Shown: positions 21,887 to 31,636, numbered from the stretch's first letter. The stretch: 52,537 nucleotides of DNA from Anaerotruncus sp. G3(2012) (GCF_000403395.2 NZ_KE159668.1:193468-246004), one strand, 5' to 3'. Numbers and translations are program-made. Notes: generated by a model not told the origin, from the sequence alone.

Positions 21887-23278
21887 ATGATGATGCTGGG
21901 AGAAAAAGCATTTGCGTCGATCGAGGAGCTGTCGGGCCAGCTCTGCGCGATGAGCAGGAAAATCTGGGAGAATCCGGAGGGACCCTATCAGGAAAAAATT
22001 GCAAGCGACACCTGCGCCGCATTTTTGGAGGCGGAGGGGTTTCAGGTCGAGCGGGGATGCTTCGGCCTGCCGACCGCGCTGCGTGCGCAGTGGGGTTCCG
22101 GACATCCGGTGATCGGCTTCCTCGGGGAATATGACGCGCTGCCCGGACAGAGCCAGAAGGACGTTCCATATCAGGAGCCGGAGGTCCCGGGCGCTTACGG
22201 GCATGGCTGCGGACATAACCTGCTCGCAGTAGGCATGGCAGGCAGTGCTGCGGCGATCAAGCGGGAGATGGAGGAGCAGAAACTCTCAGGCACCCTGGTC
22301 TTTTACGGATGCCCAGCCGAAGAGGTTTTGACCGGCAAGGGGTTTATGGCGCGGGCAGGCGCATTCCGGGAGCTGGACTGCGCGCTCGCATGGCATCCCG
22401 GACGGTATACCCGCGCATCCTACAGCGTTTGCACCGGGGTGAACTCGGTGAAATACCATTTCACCGGCAAGACCGCACACGCCGCCTGTGATCCGGAGAA
22501 GGGGCGCAGCGCGCTCGACGCGGTGGAGCTGATGAATGTGGGGATCAACTATCTGCGGGAGCATGTCCCGATGGATGTGAGGATGCATTATGTGGTTACC
22601 GATGGCGGAAGTGCGCCGAATATCGTTCCGGATCATGCAACCGTCTGGTACTATGACCGCGCCCTGACCCGTGAGACGATGAAGATGGTCGAAGAGCGGA
22701 TGCTCAAGGTGGCGCAGGGGGCCGCATGGATGACCGAAACCGAACTGACGGTAGAACGGCTGGGCGGCTGCTATCCGACCCTTCCCAACCACCAGCTTGC
22801 CGATCTGATCGACGAATGTATGCGTGCGATCCCGCAGGAGCCGTGGACCGAAGAGGAGATCGCATACGCCCGCAAAATCAATGAGACGGTGCCCGACCTC
22901 TGGAAAGAGAGCGTACGGTTCTCCGGCGCAAAGGACCCGGACACCCAGCTTCATTCGGGGGTTATGACGATCGACGAGGCCGACGATTACGGTTCCACCG
23001 ATGTCGGGGATGTGGGCCATATCGTACCGACCACCTTCTATAAAACCGCCTGCTACAGCATCGGCGCGCCGGGGCACAGCTGGTTGGTAGCGGCCTGCCT
23101 GGGGCGCTCGATCGGCCAGAAAGGGATGCTCTACGGCTCCAAGGTGACCGCGCTCGCAGGTTTGCGGCTGCTCACCGAGCCTGAGCGGGTGCTCAAGGCA
23201 CAGGATGAGTTCAGGGAGAGTATGCAGGGCCGGACCTACGAATGTATGATGCCGGATGACCTGCCCGCACCGGTCTGA
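21887..23278 (+). CDS. M20-family amidohydrolase, AbgB-like
   Basis: 463 residues, ATG after AAAGGAGG. Metal and catalytic motifs of M20 peptidases are present: GFLGEYDALPG, AYGHGCGHN (His and metal ligands), CPAEE with the general-base glutamate, and a late STDVGDVGHIVPT block. AbgB hydrolyses aminobenzoyl-glutamate; relatives cleave N-acyl amino acids, carbamoyl groups or allantoate. Here it opens an operon with transketolase halves and sugar enzymes, so its amide substrate is likely a catabolic intermediate. The specific bond cannot be derived from sequence. Confidence 0.88.
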   Translation: MMMLGEKAFASIEELSGQLCAMSRKIWENPEGPYQEKIASDTCAAFLEAEGFQVERGCFGLPTALRAQWGSGHPVIGFLGEYDALPGQSQKDVPYQEPEVPGAYGHGCGHNLLAVGMAGSAAAIKREMEEQKLSGTLVFYGCPAEEVLTGKGFMARAGAFRELDCALAWHPGRYTRASYSVCTGVNSVKYHFTGKTAHAACDPEKGRSALDAVELMNVGINYLREHVPMDVRMHYVVTDGGSAPNIVPDHATVWYYDRALTRETMKMVEERMLKVAQGAAWMTETELTVERLGGCYPTLPNHQLADLIDECMRAIPQEPWTEEEIAYARKINETVPDLWKESVRFSGAKDPDTQLHSGVMTIDEADDYGSTDVGDVGHIVPTTFYKTACYSIGAPGHSWLVAACLGRSIGQKGMLYGSKVTALAGLRLLTEPERVLKAQDEFRESMQGRTYECMMPDDLPAPV

Positions 23279-23474
23279 GCGGGATTGACGCCCCAAAGAA
23301 GAAAACAGATTCCAGGGCTGGCTTGGAAACGGGGAAAAGGACAGATGTTTCGCGGGGAACAAGCGGCGGAAACAGGAACCCACCGCACATTCCGCACAAC
23401 AGACACCGCCTCCTGTAAAACAGACGTCCATTCCGATGGTTCAGCCAGCCTTTGGCCCAAAGGGAGGAAATAGA

Positions 23475-24317
23475 ATGCGCCATGCAGCGGATCAACGGGA
23501 TCAGGAGCTGGAATCGCTCTGCCGCACGATGCGGGTCGAGCTGATTGAACTGCTCCACAGGATCCAGACCGGGCACCCGGGGGGAAGCCTCTCCTGCTGT
23601 GAAATCCTGGCAACCCTCTATTTTGAATGTATGAACATCCGTCCGGAGCAGCCGGACTGGAACGCCCGGGACCGGTTTGTGCTCTCCAAAGGGCACGCCG
23701 CCCCCATGCTCTATCTCACGCTTGCCCACCGGGGATTTTTCCCGGTGGAATGGCTCCCCACCCTGCGCCAGTACGGCAGCCGGCTCCAGGGACACCCCTG
23801 CGCCCACAAAACACCGGGGATCGACTGTTCGACCGGCCCGCTCGGGCTGGGGCTTTCGGCAGCGCTCGGCATGGCGCTTGCCGCCCGGCTGGACGGCCAG
23901 GACTACACCACCTGGGTGCTGTTGGGAGATGGGGAAATTCAGGAAGGAGGGGTCTGGGAGGCCGCGATGTCGGCTAACAAGTTCCGCCCGGGCCGGTTGG
24001 TTGCAATCCTCGACCATAACGGGGTGCAGCTCGACGGGACCAATAATGAGGTTATGCCGATGGACCGGATTGCCGACCGCTGGCAGGCGTTCGGCTGGGA
24101 AGTGTTCCCCTGTGACGGGCACAGCATCCCTGCCCTGCGGGAGGCCCTGAACCGGGCGAAGGCGTCCGATGCGCCGGCGCTTGTGATCGCGGAAACGGTG
24201 AAGGGCAAAGGGGTCTCGTTCATGGAAGGCCAGAGCGCGTGGCATGGAAAGCCGGTCAGCCGGGAGGACTGCCTCTGCGCATTGAAGGAACTGGGGGTGG
24301 ATCGCAATGCCGGATAA
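23475..24317 (+). CDS. Transketolase N-terminal subunit, copy 1
   Basis: 280 residues from ATG 23475 after GGGAGGAAA. The thiamine diphosphate domain shows HPGGSLSCCEILATLY, the RDRFVLSKGHAAP block, GPLGLGLSAALGMA, and the metal/ThDP motif LLGDGEIQEGGVWEAAM ending in DHNG. It pairs with the C-terminal half encoded next, overlapping it by 11 bases. Split transketolases move two-carbon units between sugar phosphates and are common in Clostridia catabolic operons. A second, separate pair lies at 41029-42819. Confidence 0.93.
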   Translation: MRHAADQRDQELESLCRTMRVELIELLHRIQTGHPGGSLSCCEILATLYFECMNIRPEQPDWNARDRFVLSKGHAAPMLYLTLAHRGFFPVEWLPTLRQYGSRLQGHPCAHKTPGIDCSTGPLGLGLSAALGMALAARLDGQDYTTWVLLGDGEIQEGGVWEAAMSANKFRPGRLVAILDHNGVQLDGTNNEVMPMDRIADRWQAFGWEVFPCDGHSIPALREALNRAKASDAPALVIAETVKGKGVSFMEGQSAWHGKPVSREDCLCALKELGVDRNAG

Positions 24318-25248
24318 GGTTTCGATTCGGGATGTTTATGGGGCAGCGCTCAAAAAACTGGGGCAGCAGGAGGAACGGGTCGTTGTGCTCGAGGCTGATG
24401 TGGGCGGCTCGACCAAAAGTGCGGTCTTTGGGAAGGCGTTCCCCGACCGGTATTTCAACGTCGGGATTGCCGAACTCAATATGGCAGCGATGGCGGCGGG
24501 CTTCGCTTACGCTGGGAAGATCCCGTTCGTCAACACATTTTCGGTCTTTCTCACCACCCGCGCTTCCGATCCGATCAGCAGCATGATCGCCTATGACCAT
24601 CTGAATGTCAAGCTCTGCGGAGCCTACAGCGGACTTTCGGATGCTTACGATGGCGCAAGCCATCACGGCATTTTTGACATGGCGTTCGTCCGCTCGCTGC
24701 CGGGGATGACGATCCTTTCGGTCTGCGACCCTGTGGAGACCGAAAAAGCGGTATTCGCTGCCGCGGAGATCGAAGGCCCCGTATATCTGCGCCTCTCCCG
24801 CGCCGAAGCGCCGGTGCTCTATCCGGAGGACATGGTATTTACGCCCGGCAAGGGAATCCTGCTGCGGGAAGGCGCGGACGTCTCGCTCCTGGCAACCGGG
24901 CTGATGGTACACCACGCACTCGAAGCCGCCGGCCTGCTTGAGGCGGAGGGGATTTCTGCGCGGGTGGTCGATCTGCATACGGTCCAGCCGGTCGACCGGG
25001 AACTGGTTCTCGAATCTGCGGAAAAGACCGGATGCATCGTCACCGCGGAGGAACACAGCATCCGGGGCGGGCTTGGGAGCGCGGTCGCAGAGGTGCTCGC
25101 GCAGGGGCGCCCCACCATACAGGAATTCGTGGGCCTTGACAGCTATACCGAGAGCGGCGCGTATGGGGCGCTGCTGACCGCCTATCATCTGGATGCGCAG
25201 GCGATCGCCGAAAAAGCGCGGCTTGCATTACAGCGTAAAAAGGCATAA
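24307..25248 (+). CDS. Transketolase C-terminal subunit, copy 1
   Basis: 313 residues, ATG inside the end of the N-terminal gene. It carries the pyrimidine-binding domain (LEADVGGSTKSAVFGKAFPD, NVGIAELNMAAMAAGFA with the activating glutamate, SHHGIFDMAFVRSLPGM) and the C-terminal domain (ATGLMVHHALEAAGLL, HTVQPVDRE, TAEEHSIRGGLGSAV). It forms the active enzyme with the 23475 product. Where copy 2 has GEDGATHQCIEDL this copy has YDGASHHGIFDM. Confidence 0.93.
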   Translation: MPDKVSIRDVYGAALKKLGQQEERVVVLEADVGGSTKSAVFGKAFPDRYFNVGIAELNMAAMAAGFAYAGKIPFVNTFSVFLTTRASDPISSMIAYDHLNVKLCGAYSGLSDAYDGASHHGIFDMAFVRSLPGMTILSVCDPVETEKAVFAAAEIEGPVYLRLSRAEAPVLYPEDMVFTPGKGILLREGADVSLLATGLMVHHALEAAGLLEAEGISARVVDLHTVQPVDRELVLESAEKTGCIVTAEEHSIRGGLGSAVAEVLAQGRPTIQEFVGLDSYTESGAYGALLTAYHLDAQAIAEKARLALQRKKA

Positions 25249-25274
25249 TCAGCTTTAGGAAAGGGGAAACCGAT

Positions 25275-26165
25275 ATGAACGAATCCATCCACCGTTATTT
25301 TCAGATTGGAACCATCCAATGGATGAGCCATCCGCGGAAGGAGCTGCTCACCTCGATCCGGGAGATCGCCTGTGACGATTTCTTTGACGCGATCGAGATC
25401 GGGAAATTTCCGGACGAGCAGACCCGGGAACAGGCGGTTAAGCTGCTGTCCCAGAGCCATCTGACCGTCTGCTACGGCGCGCAGCCCCGGCTGCTCGGGC
25501 CGAAGCTCAACCCGAATGACCTCGACGAGGAGGGACGCAAAAAGGCCGAAGCCACCCTTCTGGAAGCGGTTGACGAGGCAGAGAGCGTCGGCGCGCGGGG
25601 GATCGCTTTCCTGGCGGGCAAATGGTCGGCGGAGACCAGACAGGAGGCGTTTGCGCAGCTCCTGAAAACCACCCGCGCGGTTTGCGATTATGCGGCGGGC
25701 AAAGGGATGATGGTCGAGCTGGAGGTATTCGACTACGATATGGATAAGGCGGCGCTGATCGGCCCCGCTCCCTATGCGGCGCAGTTTGCAGCCGAGATGC
25801 GGACAACCCACAGCAATTTTGGACTGCTGGTCGATCTTTCCCACTTCCCTACCACCTACGAGACCAGCAGGTTTGTCATCCGGACGCTGCGTCCGTATAT
25901 CACCCATTTCCATATTGGCAATGCTGTGGTACAATCGGGTTGTGAGGCGTACGGCGACCAGCACCCCCGTTTCGGATTCCCCAACAGCGCGAACGATACC
26001 CCCCAGCTTCTGGACTTTTTCCGGGTGCTCAAAGAGGAAGGGTTCTTCTGCGCGGAACAGCCGTACGTGCTTTCGCTGGAGGTCAAGCCCTGGGGCGATG
26101 AGGACGAGGACATCATCCTCGCGAATACCAAACGGGTGATCCGCCGCGCCTGGGCGATGCTGTAA
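25275..26165 (+). CDS. Sugar isomerase/epimerase, TIM barrel
   Basis: 296 residues, ATG after GGAAAGGGG, 26 bases from the transketolase stop. Barrel motifs are MMVELEVFDYDMDK, FGLLVDLSHFP, THFHIGNAVVQSG and LSLEVKPWGDEDED, a fit to the xylose-isomerase-like epimerases with a more diverged pattern than the barrels at 6916 and 18302. It probably works on the same pathway as the next gene. Function beyond sugar or hydroxyacid isomerisation is not resolved. Confidence 0.8.
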   Translation: MNESIHRYFQIGTIQWMSHPRKELLTSIREIACDDFFDAIEIGKFPDEQTREQAVKLLSQSHLTVCYGAQPRLLGPKLNPNDLDEEGRKKAEATLLEAVDEAESVGARGIAFLAGKWSAETRQEAFAQLLKTTRAVCDYAAGKGMMVELEVFDYDMDKAALIGPAPYAAQFAAEMRTTHSNFGLLVDLSHFPTTYETSRFVIRTLRPYITHFHIGNAVVQSGCEAYGDQHPRFGFPNSANDTPQLLDFFRVLKEEGFFCAEQPYVLSLEVKPWGDEDEDIILANTKRVIRRAWAML

Positions 26166-26183
26166 AAGACAGGAGGAATTTGC

Positions 26184-27140
26184 TTGAAAATTGTGATTCT
26201 GGACGGATACACGGAAAATCCCGGCGATCTGAGCTGGTCGGGGCTGGAAGCACTGGGCGAGCTGACCGTCTACGACCGGACCCCGCCTGAGCAGGTCGCT
26301 GACCGGATCGGAGATGCGGAGATCGTGATTCTCAACAAGACGCCGCTGCCCCGCGAAATGCTCGACCGCTGCCCGAATGTCCGGTACATCGGGGTGCTTG
26401 CCACCGGCTACAATATCGTCGATGTGCAGGCGGCGAAAGAGCGGGGGATTCCGGTCTGCAACATCCCCACCTATGGCACCGATGCGGTCGGGCAGTTTGC
26501 GATTGCGATGCTGCTCGAGATCTGCCATCATGTGGCGCACCACGATGCGGCCGTACATGAAGGGCGCTGGGAGTCCTGCCCCGACTGGTGCTTCTGGGAT
26601 TATCCGCTGATCGAGCTGGCCGGCAAGACGATGGGGATTATCGGGTTTGGCCGGATCGGCCGCACCACCGGCCGGATTGCGCGCGCACTCGGGATGCAGG
26701 TGGTCGCCTGCGACAGCATCGAGACCGATGAAGGCCGGGAGATTGGGCGGTATCTGCCGTTGGAGGAGCTGTTCGCCTGCTCGGATGTGATCGCCCTGCA
26801 CTGCCCTCTTTTCCCTGAAACCCAGGGGATCATCAACCGGGGCACCATCGCCAAAATGAAGGACGGGGTGATCCTGCTCAACAACAGCCGCGGCCCGCTC
26901 ATCGTCGAGCAGGATCTCGCGGATGCCCTCAACAGCGGCAAGGTTTATGCAGCCGGTCTGGATGTGGTCTCGACCGAGCCGATCCGGGGAGACAACCCCC
27001 TGCTCAAGGCGAAAAACTGCCTGATTACGCCGCATATCAGCTGGGCGCCCAAAGAGAGCCGCCAGAGGTTGATGGGGATTGCGGTTGAAAGCCTGCGCGC
27101 GTTCCTGGATGGAAACCCGATCAATGTGGTGAATCCGTAA
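26184..27140 (+). CDS. D-isomer 2-hydroxyacid dehydrogenase (hydroxypyruvate/glyoxylate reductase type)
   Basis: 318 residues from TTG 26184, eight bases after AGGAGG, giving the expected start LKIVILDGYTENPGDLSW. NAD-binding glycines lie in MGIIGFGRIGRTTGRIA. The catalytic arginine block is NNSRGPLIVEQDLADAL, the glutamate AGLDVVSTEPI and the histidine CLITPHISWAPKES. This architecture fits glycerate dehydrogenase (HprA). It ends the operon that began at 21887, followed by a terminator. Confidence 0.9.
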   Translation: MKIVILDGYTENPGDLSWSGLEALGELTVYDRTPPEQVADRIGDAEIVILNKTPLPREMLDRCPNVRYIGVLATGYNIVDVQAAKERGIPVCNIPTYGTDAVGQFAIAMLLEICHHVAHHDAAVHEGRWESCPDWCFWDYPLIELAGKTMGIIGFGRIGRTTGRIARALGMQVVACDSIETDEGREIGRYLPLEELFACSDVIALHCPLFPETQGIINRGTIAKMKDGVILLNNSRGPLIVEQDLADALNSGKVYAAGLDVVSTEPIRGDNPLLKAKNCLITPHISWAPKESRQRLMGIAVESLRAFLDGNPINVVNP

Positions 27141-27164
27141 AATAGAGGCTCCCTGTTACAGAAA

Positions 27165-27194
27165 ACAGCAGCCGGACAAAAGTCCGGCTGCTGT
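27165..27194 (+). terminator. Terminator of the 21887-27140 operon
   Basis: ACAGCAGCCGGAC-aaaa-GTCCGGCTGCTGT, perfect 13-base stem, 24 bases after the dehydrogenase stop. The T tract is short. 27195-27413 holds no other gene. Confidence 0.8.
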
Positions 27195-27413
27195 TGGCAT
27201 TGGGCGCCTCTTTTGCAGAGGGCGGGCCCCGCAAACAATGGATGCAGGATTGCTGCGGTGCTGCACTTTGCCAAAAGGGAGCACAAATGATATTTTGCAG
27301 ATGGCAGGGGCAGTTGTGTGGGACAGGCTGTCCCCTTTTGGCAGTTTGAATGGTTATTCTATGTGTTAATATGTTATAAATTCCAGTATGATAACATGGA
27401 GGAGGTCCTGTTA

Positions 27414-29105
27414 ATGAAATCTCTCTGGTGCGCAGCCCTGGCAGTGGCGGTTGCCCTAGGCGGCTGCGGCATAGCAGAGCCGGGAACCGATGACCTGATC
27501 CTGAAAGATCCCGAGATCCCGTCTGTCAGTTCTGCGCGGCATACCAGTCAACCGGAATCATCGGTATCAAGCGGGGCGCCAGATACACAAGAAAAACCAT
27601 TTCCCGTTCTGCCGGAAGAATACGGCCTGCTCTGTGAAGCCGCCGGTCTGATGGGTGATCCGGAGGCATCCGTTCAGACCTGGCCGGTCGGGTTGGATGC
27701 AGTCAGAGGAATGCGGGTCCCGGACAGCTGGGAGCTGCGGCGTTCGATTGCCGCACTGCTGGCGGACGCGGATTTGGAAAAGCTGGACAGCGTCCCGGAG
27801 ATGGCTGCGTCTGAAAGCGACCCAATCAGCATACAGATTGATCTGGAAGATCAATGGGCCTCGATTGCTGTCTCTCTGCTGTCGGAAAGCGACGCAGCCA
27901 ATCCGGGCGGCGCATATCTGGAGGTGAGCGGTTCACAGACGGTATCCGCTGCGGATGGGGCATCCAGCCGGACAGACGATGCTGCTTTCCCGGATGTCGA
28001 AGCTTATGCCGGCAATCGGGTGCTCTATGAGCAGTTTGCCGCGCTGATCGAGCAGCATACCGAAGAGGTACATGCTGATTTTGGAGGGAAAGCTACCATC
28101 CTGCGTCCGGCTCCCGGTGCCTCTGAAACAGCGGCGATTGAAAATGCGATGGTACAGATAGGGGATATCCTGCTGTTGGGTTGGCGCGGCATTGGGCAAG
28201 CAGATCGTTACTGGATGCTTGAGGCACACAATACCGACACCGGCGGGATGCTCTATCAAATTCCACTTGGCGAAAGGCTGCTGACACGGATTTCCCCGTC
28301 CAACGCGTTTGAGCAGTTCGACTACTGCCTTTTTTTCCAGGATGGGGTGCTCTATAAGAACAGTCAGAACCCATCGGAGGAACTGGCCTATGATCTGCCT
28401 GCTGTGGTATCAGTTGCGGCTCAGGGGGATGGGCGGCAGGACGGCGGAATGTTCGACCTCTCCGGGGACAGGCTGGTCTGGGAGGCGGACGATGGGGTCT
28501 GGATTGCAAACCAGGACGGCAGCGATGCGCGGCTTCTTTATGCCAACTCTGCCATTCCGCAGACGCTTGCACCCGGAAAAGCCCTTCAGGTGGTCGAACC
28601 GCGCCTGCTCTGCGAGGGGGGCAGGGTGGTAATGACCATTTATGACAGCCAGGAGGCGGCTGACGGGATGGAAAATATCGGATTTGTAGTCTGTGACGCT
28701 GACGCCGGTTCGGGCAGGGAACCGCAGGTTGTCCCGTTCCAGGCGTACAGCCAGCCGCAAGGCCCAATCAAAGACCGGTACATGGTGCTGCGTAATCAGG
28801 AGGACACCTGCATCGTCGATGCGCAGGAGAGGACCTCGGAACTGCGGCGTCTTCCGTTTAATCCGGTGGCAGACTGCCAAAGCTACGATTTTGAAACGCT
28901 GATCTGCTTCGAGCAGCAGAGCGGCGACCGGTTTGCTGTTTACCGCTGCGGCGCGGACCAGCCGGACGACCGGTCCGGACTCCTGCTCAAGGGGGACATT
29001 TTTGGGACCCTGGCCGGCGTTACCCAGCAGTATGCGGTGGTTAAGGGTACCGACGCCGACGGGGAATGGCTTGCACTGGCGGACTATCTCGCAGAGAAAC
29101 CTTGA
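27414..29105 (+). CDS. Unknown lipoprotein, propeller-like
   Basis: 563 residues from ATG 27414, following GGAGGAGGT; a longer frame from 27318 lacks a site and has no signal peptide. The lipobox is VALGGC (Cys18), followed by a serine/proline-rich linker to about residue 60. The rest has alternating short strands with motifs such as DRLVWEADDGVWIANQDGSD, suggestive of beta-propeller blades. I do not recognise the family. A smaller lipoprotein with a similar look is at 44899. It stands alone between two terminators, so its relation to the catabolic clusters is unclear. Confidence 0.75.
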   Translation: MKSLWCAALAVAVALGGCGIAEPGTDDLILKDPEIPSVSSARHTSQPESSVSSGAPDTQEKPFPVLPEEYGLLCEAAGLMGDPEASVQTWPVGLDAVRGMRVPDSWELRRSIAALLADADLEKLDSVPEMAASESDPISIQIDLEDQWASIAVSLLSESDAANPGGAYLEVSGSQTVSAADGASSRTDDAAFPDVEAYAGNRVLYEQFAALIEQHTEEVHADFGGKATILRPAPGASETAAIENAMVQIGDILLLGWRGIGQADRYWMLEAHNTDTGGMLYQIPLGERLLTRISPSNAFEQFDYCLFFQDGVLYKNSQNPSEELAYDLPAVVSVAAQGDGRQDGGMFDLSGDRLVWEADDGVWIANQDGSDARLLYANSAIPQTLAPGKALQVVEPRLLCEGGRVVMTIYDSQEAADGMENIGFVVCDADAGSGREPQVVPFQAYSQPQGPIKDRYMVLRNQEDTCIVDAQERTSELRRLPFNPVADCQSYDFETLICFEQQSGDRFAVYRCGADQPDDRSGLLLKGDIFGTLAGVTQQYAVVKGTDADGEWLALADYLAEKP

Positions 29106-29200
29106 GAAGCGTTTTTGGGTGAAATTTCCTTTTTGGATGGATATGGTTTTCTTACAAGCGAACAGGCTTCCTGCAAAAGAAACGGGAAAGCCCCTAAGAT

Positions 29201-29236
29201 AAAAGGGACAGACGCTTTACAGCGCCTGTCCCTTTT
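29201..29236. terminator. Terminator between convergent genes
   Basis: AAAAGGGACAG pairs with CTGTCCCTTTT, with CGC/GCG extending the stem across a one-base bulge. Works in both directions for the lipoprotein and the minus-strand gene. Confidence 0.8.
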
Positions 29237-29262
29237 GAGATCAGAAAAACGAAAGTCCCCGA

Positions 29263-29541
29263 TTATTCCTCTTCATCCGGGTCCTTCTTATCCGCGTCAC
29301 TGGCCTTGTCATCCGACGAAGCAGCTTCTGCATCGGGGGTCTGCTCCTCCAGCGCATCATCGTCACTCTCGACCTGGGTGGCATAGTAGTCCAGATCTTC
29401 CGCGTCCTCGTCCATCAACTCATCGTCAAAATCTTCACAAAGTGCGCATTTCCGGCGTTTGAAATAGGCTGCAAACGCCACAATAGCCCCCGCTACCGCG
29501 ATCAGAAGCGCGACTATGGCGATGAAGCTGTTCTTTCCCAT
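29263..29541 (-). CDS. Small membrane protein with acidic tail
   Basis: 92 residues from ATG 29541, with GGGAGG eight bases upstream on its strand. One transmembrane helix (about 6-26, IAIVALLIAVAGAIVAFAAYF), then KRRKCALCEDFDDE and a 45-residue Asp/Glu-rich low-complexity tail ending DPDEEE. A CxxC motif follows the membrane helix. Proteins of this kind are common and uncharacterised in Clostridia. It is monocistronic between the terminator at 29201 and the ribulokinase promoter. Function unknown. Confidence 0.75.
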   Translation of the reverse strand: MGKNSFIAIVALLIAVAGAIVAFAAYFKRRKCALCEDFDDELMDEDAEDLDYYATQVESDDDALEEQTPDAEAASSDDKASDADKKDPDEEE

Positions 29542-29695
29542 CTGCAAAAACCTCCCGTAAAAATCATTTCCGAATCCGATCGGTTATATTGTTTCTATTA
29601 TAACGCTTCTTTTTCGGGTTGACAAGTCATTACTGTTATTTTGTGTGTGTTTTGCGAAAACATTCGTATCAAACCCAACATTCCCGCTCCCTCGC

Positions 29696-29725
29696 TTGAC
29701 TTTTCTGTGCGGTCTGCTTTATAAT
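29696..29725 (+). promoter_or_regulatory. Promoter of the ribulokinase gene
   Basis: TTGACT (29696-29701), 18-base spacer, perfect TATAAT (29720-29725), 83 bases before the start codon. Confidence 0.8.
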
Positions 29726-29807
29726 CGAAATACTTCAAAAAAATCAAAATATTCCAAAAATATTTAAAAAAATTGCAAAGGAAGTCTTTGTCTGGGAGGG
29801 CTTGACG

Positions 29808-31487
29808 ATGGCGAAAACAAAATACGTGATCGGTCTGGACTACGGTACCCTGTCGGGACGGGCAGTGCTTGTGGAAGCGGCAACCGGGGAGATCGCTGCA
29901 CAGGCGGTAAAGGAATATCCCCACGCGGTGATGGACCGGGAACTGCCCTGCGGCGTGCGTCTGGAGGTGGACTGGGCGCTCCAGCATCCGCAGGACTATC
30001 TGGATGTGCTGACCGAAACGGTGCCTGCGGTACTGCGGCAGGCAGGGATTGCACCCCAGGAAGTGATCGGGCTTTCGATCGACTTCACCGCGTCCACCGT
30101 TCTTCCGATCGACCGGGACGGTACGCCGCTCTGTTTTCTGCCGGCATTTGAAGCTCGTCCGCACGCTTATGTGAAGCTGTGGAAGCACCATGCCGCCCAG
30201 CCGGAAGCGGATGAGATCAATGCGCTGCTCGCCGCGCGCGGGGAAATCGACCTCCCGCGCTATGGCGGCAAGATTTCCTCCGAACTGACCCTCCCCAAGG
30301 CGCTCCAGATCCTGCGGGAGGATCCGGAAATCTACCAGTGCGCCGACCAGATTCTGGAGGCGTCCGACTGGCTGACCTTCCTGCTGACCGGCTCCCGCCG
30401 CCGCACCGGAAGCACCGCCGGGTACAAGGCGATGTGGCTGGAAGGGGAGGGATACCCCGAGCGGGCATTTTTGAGGGCGCTTGACCCCCGGCTGGAAACC
30501 TATCCGGAGGACAAACTCGGTGAGGATATCTGTCCGGTGGGCAGCCGGATCGGGGAACTGAACCCGGTCTGGGCGGAAAAGCTGGGGCTTTTGCCTGGTA
30601 CGGCGGTCGGGGCGAGCATCATCGACGCGCATGCCGGGCTCCCGGGATGCGGGATCACCAAGCCGGGACAGATGATGCTGATTATCGGCACCTCGAGCGT
30701 ACAGGCTGCTCTAAGCGACCGCCCCTATTCGGGGGGCGGCATCTGCGGCGCGGTCAAGGGCGGGATCATGCCCGGCTACTATGCGCTGGAATCCGGGCTT
30801 GCGGGGGTCGGAGATATCTTCGGCTGGTTTGTCAACCACTGTGTCCCTGCCGCATACCATGAGCAGGCCAAAGGGGCCGGATGCGGGATGCACGAATATC
30901 TGACCCGGCTTGCGGAAAAGCTCGTCCCCGGGGAGAGCGGGCTGCTCGCCCTCGACTGGTGGAGTGGGAACAAGACCCCGTTTGTGGATGTTGACCTTTC
31001 GGGGATGGTCGTCGGGTATACCCTATCAACCCGTCCGGAGGAGGTTTACCGGGCGCTGATCGAGGCGACCGGCTTCGGTACCCGGCTGATTATGGAGGCG
31101 TTTGAGAATGCGGGCGTGTTGGTGGATGAAATCCGGGCCTGTGGTGGGATCGTGGAAAAAAACCCGCTCCTGATGCAGATTTACGCGGATATTACCAACC
31201 GGGAGATCAAGGTGGCGGCGTCCCAGCAGACCGCCGCCCTCGGCGCGGCGATGTACGCTGCGGTTGCCGCAGGTTCCGAACGGGGCGGCTATGACTCGAT
31301 CTTCGACGCGGCGCAGGCGATGGGCCGCATCCAGGAAAAGACCTATCGCCCCATCCCGGCGCATGTCGCGGTCTACGAGACCCTATATCGCGAATACTGC
31401 CAGCTGAAGGACTATTTTGGCGCAAAAAATCCGGTGATGAAAACCCTCAAGCAGATCCGCCAGCAGGCATGGCGGCAATCGGTTTAA
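29808..31487 (+). CDS. araB: Ribulokinase
   Basis: 559 residues from ATG 29808, nine bases after GGGAGGG. FGGY-kinase motifs of the AraB subfamily are present: IGLDYGTLSGRAVLV (phosphate 1), IGLSIDFTASTVLPID, IIGTSSVQAAL, the AraB-characteristic LALDWWSGNKTPFVDVDLSG and RACGGIVEKNPLLMQIYADI. The length matches AraB (about 560). It phosphorylates L-ribulose to L-ribulose 5-phosphate, though some relatives take ribitol or arabitol. No araA or araD is nearby, so it may serve a different ketopentose made by the dehydrogenases of the next operon. Confidence 0.9.
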   Translation: MAKTKYVIGLDYGTLSGRAVLVEAATGEIAAQAVKEYPHAVMDRELPCGVRLEVDWALQHPQDYLDVLTETVPAVLRQAGIAPQEVIGLSIDFTASTVLPIDRDGTPLCFLPAFEARPHAYVKLWKHHAAQPEADEINALLAARGEIDLPRYGGKISSELTLPKALQILREDPEIYQCADQILEASDWLTFLLTGSRRRTGSTAGYKAMWLEGEGYPERAFLRALDPRLETYPEDKLGEDICPVGSRIGELNPVWAEKLGLLPGTAVGASIIDAHAGLPGCGITKPGQMMLIIGTSSVQAALSDRPYSGGGICGAVKGGIMPGYYALESGLAGVGDIFGWFVNHCVPAAYHEQAKGAGCGMHEYLTRLAEKLVPGESGLLALDWWSGNKTPFVDVDLSGMVVGYTLSTRPEEVYRALIEATGFGTRLIMEAFENAGVLVDEIRACGGIVEKNPLLMQIYADITNREIKVAASQQTAALGAAMYAAVAAGSERGGYDSIFDAAQAMGRIQEKTYRPIPAHVAVYETLYREYCQLKDYFGAKNPVMKTLKQIRQQAWRQSV

Positions 31488-31636
31488 ATCTCTTTCCGCA
31501 CTGGGGAACAGGGTTCTCCGGTGCGGGAATTTTACTTTTCTGCAATTTTATTTGGAAGATAGCTATATGTTTCCAATTTCCTTTCGTGCATTTTGCTAAA
31601 ATTAAATAGTTTGGGATGTTTTTTTTGTAAATTGCA

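Noticed and set aside
25185-27035. Long open frame of 616 codons on the minus strand
   Set aside because: It lies opposite the epimerase and dehydrogenase genes, which have clear family motifs and ribosome sites. The antisense frame has no motif and no site; high GC makes such frames common.
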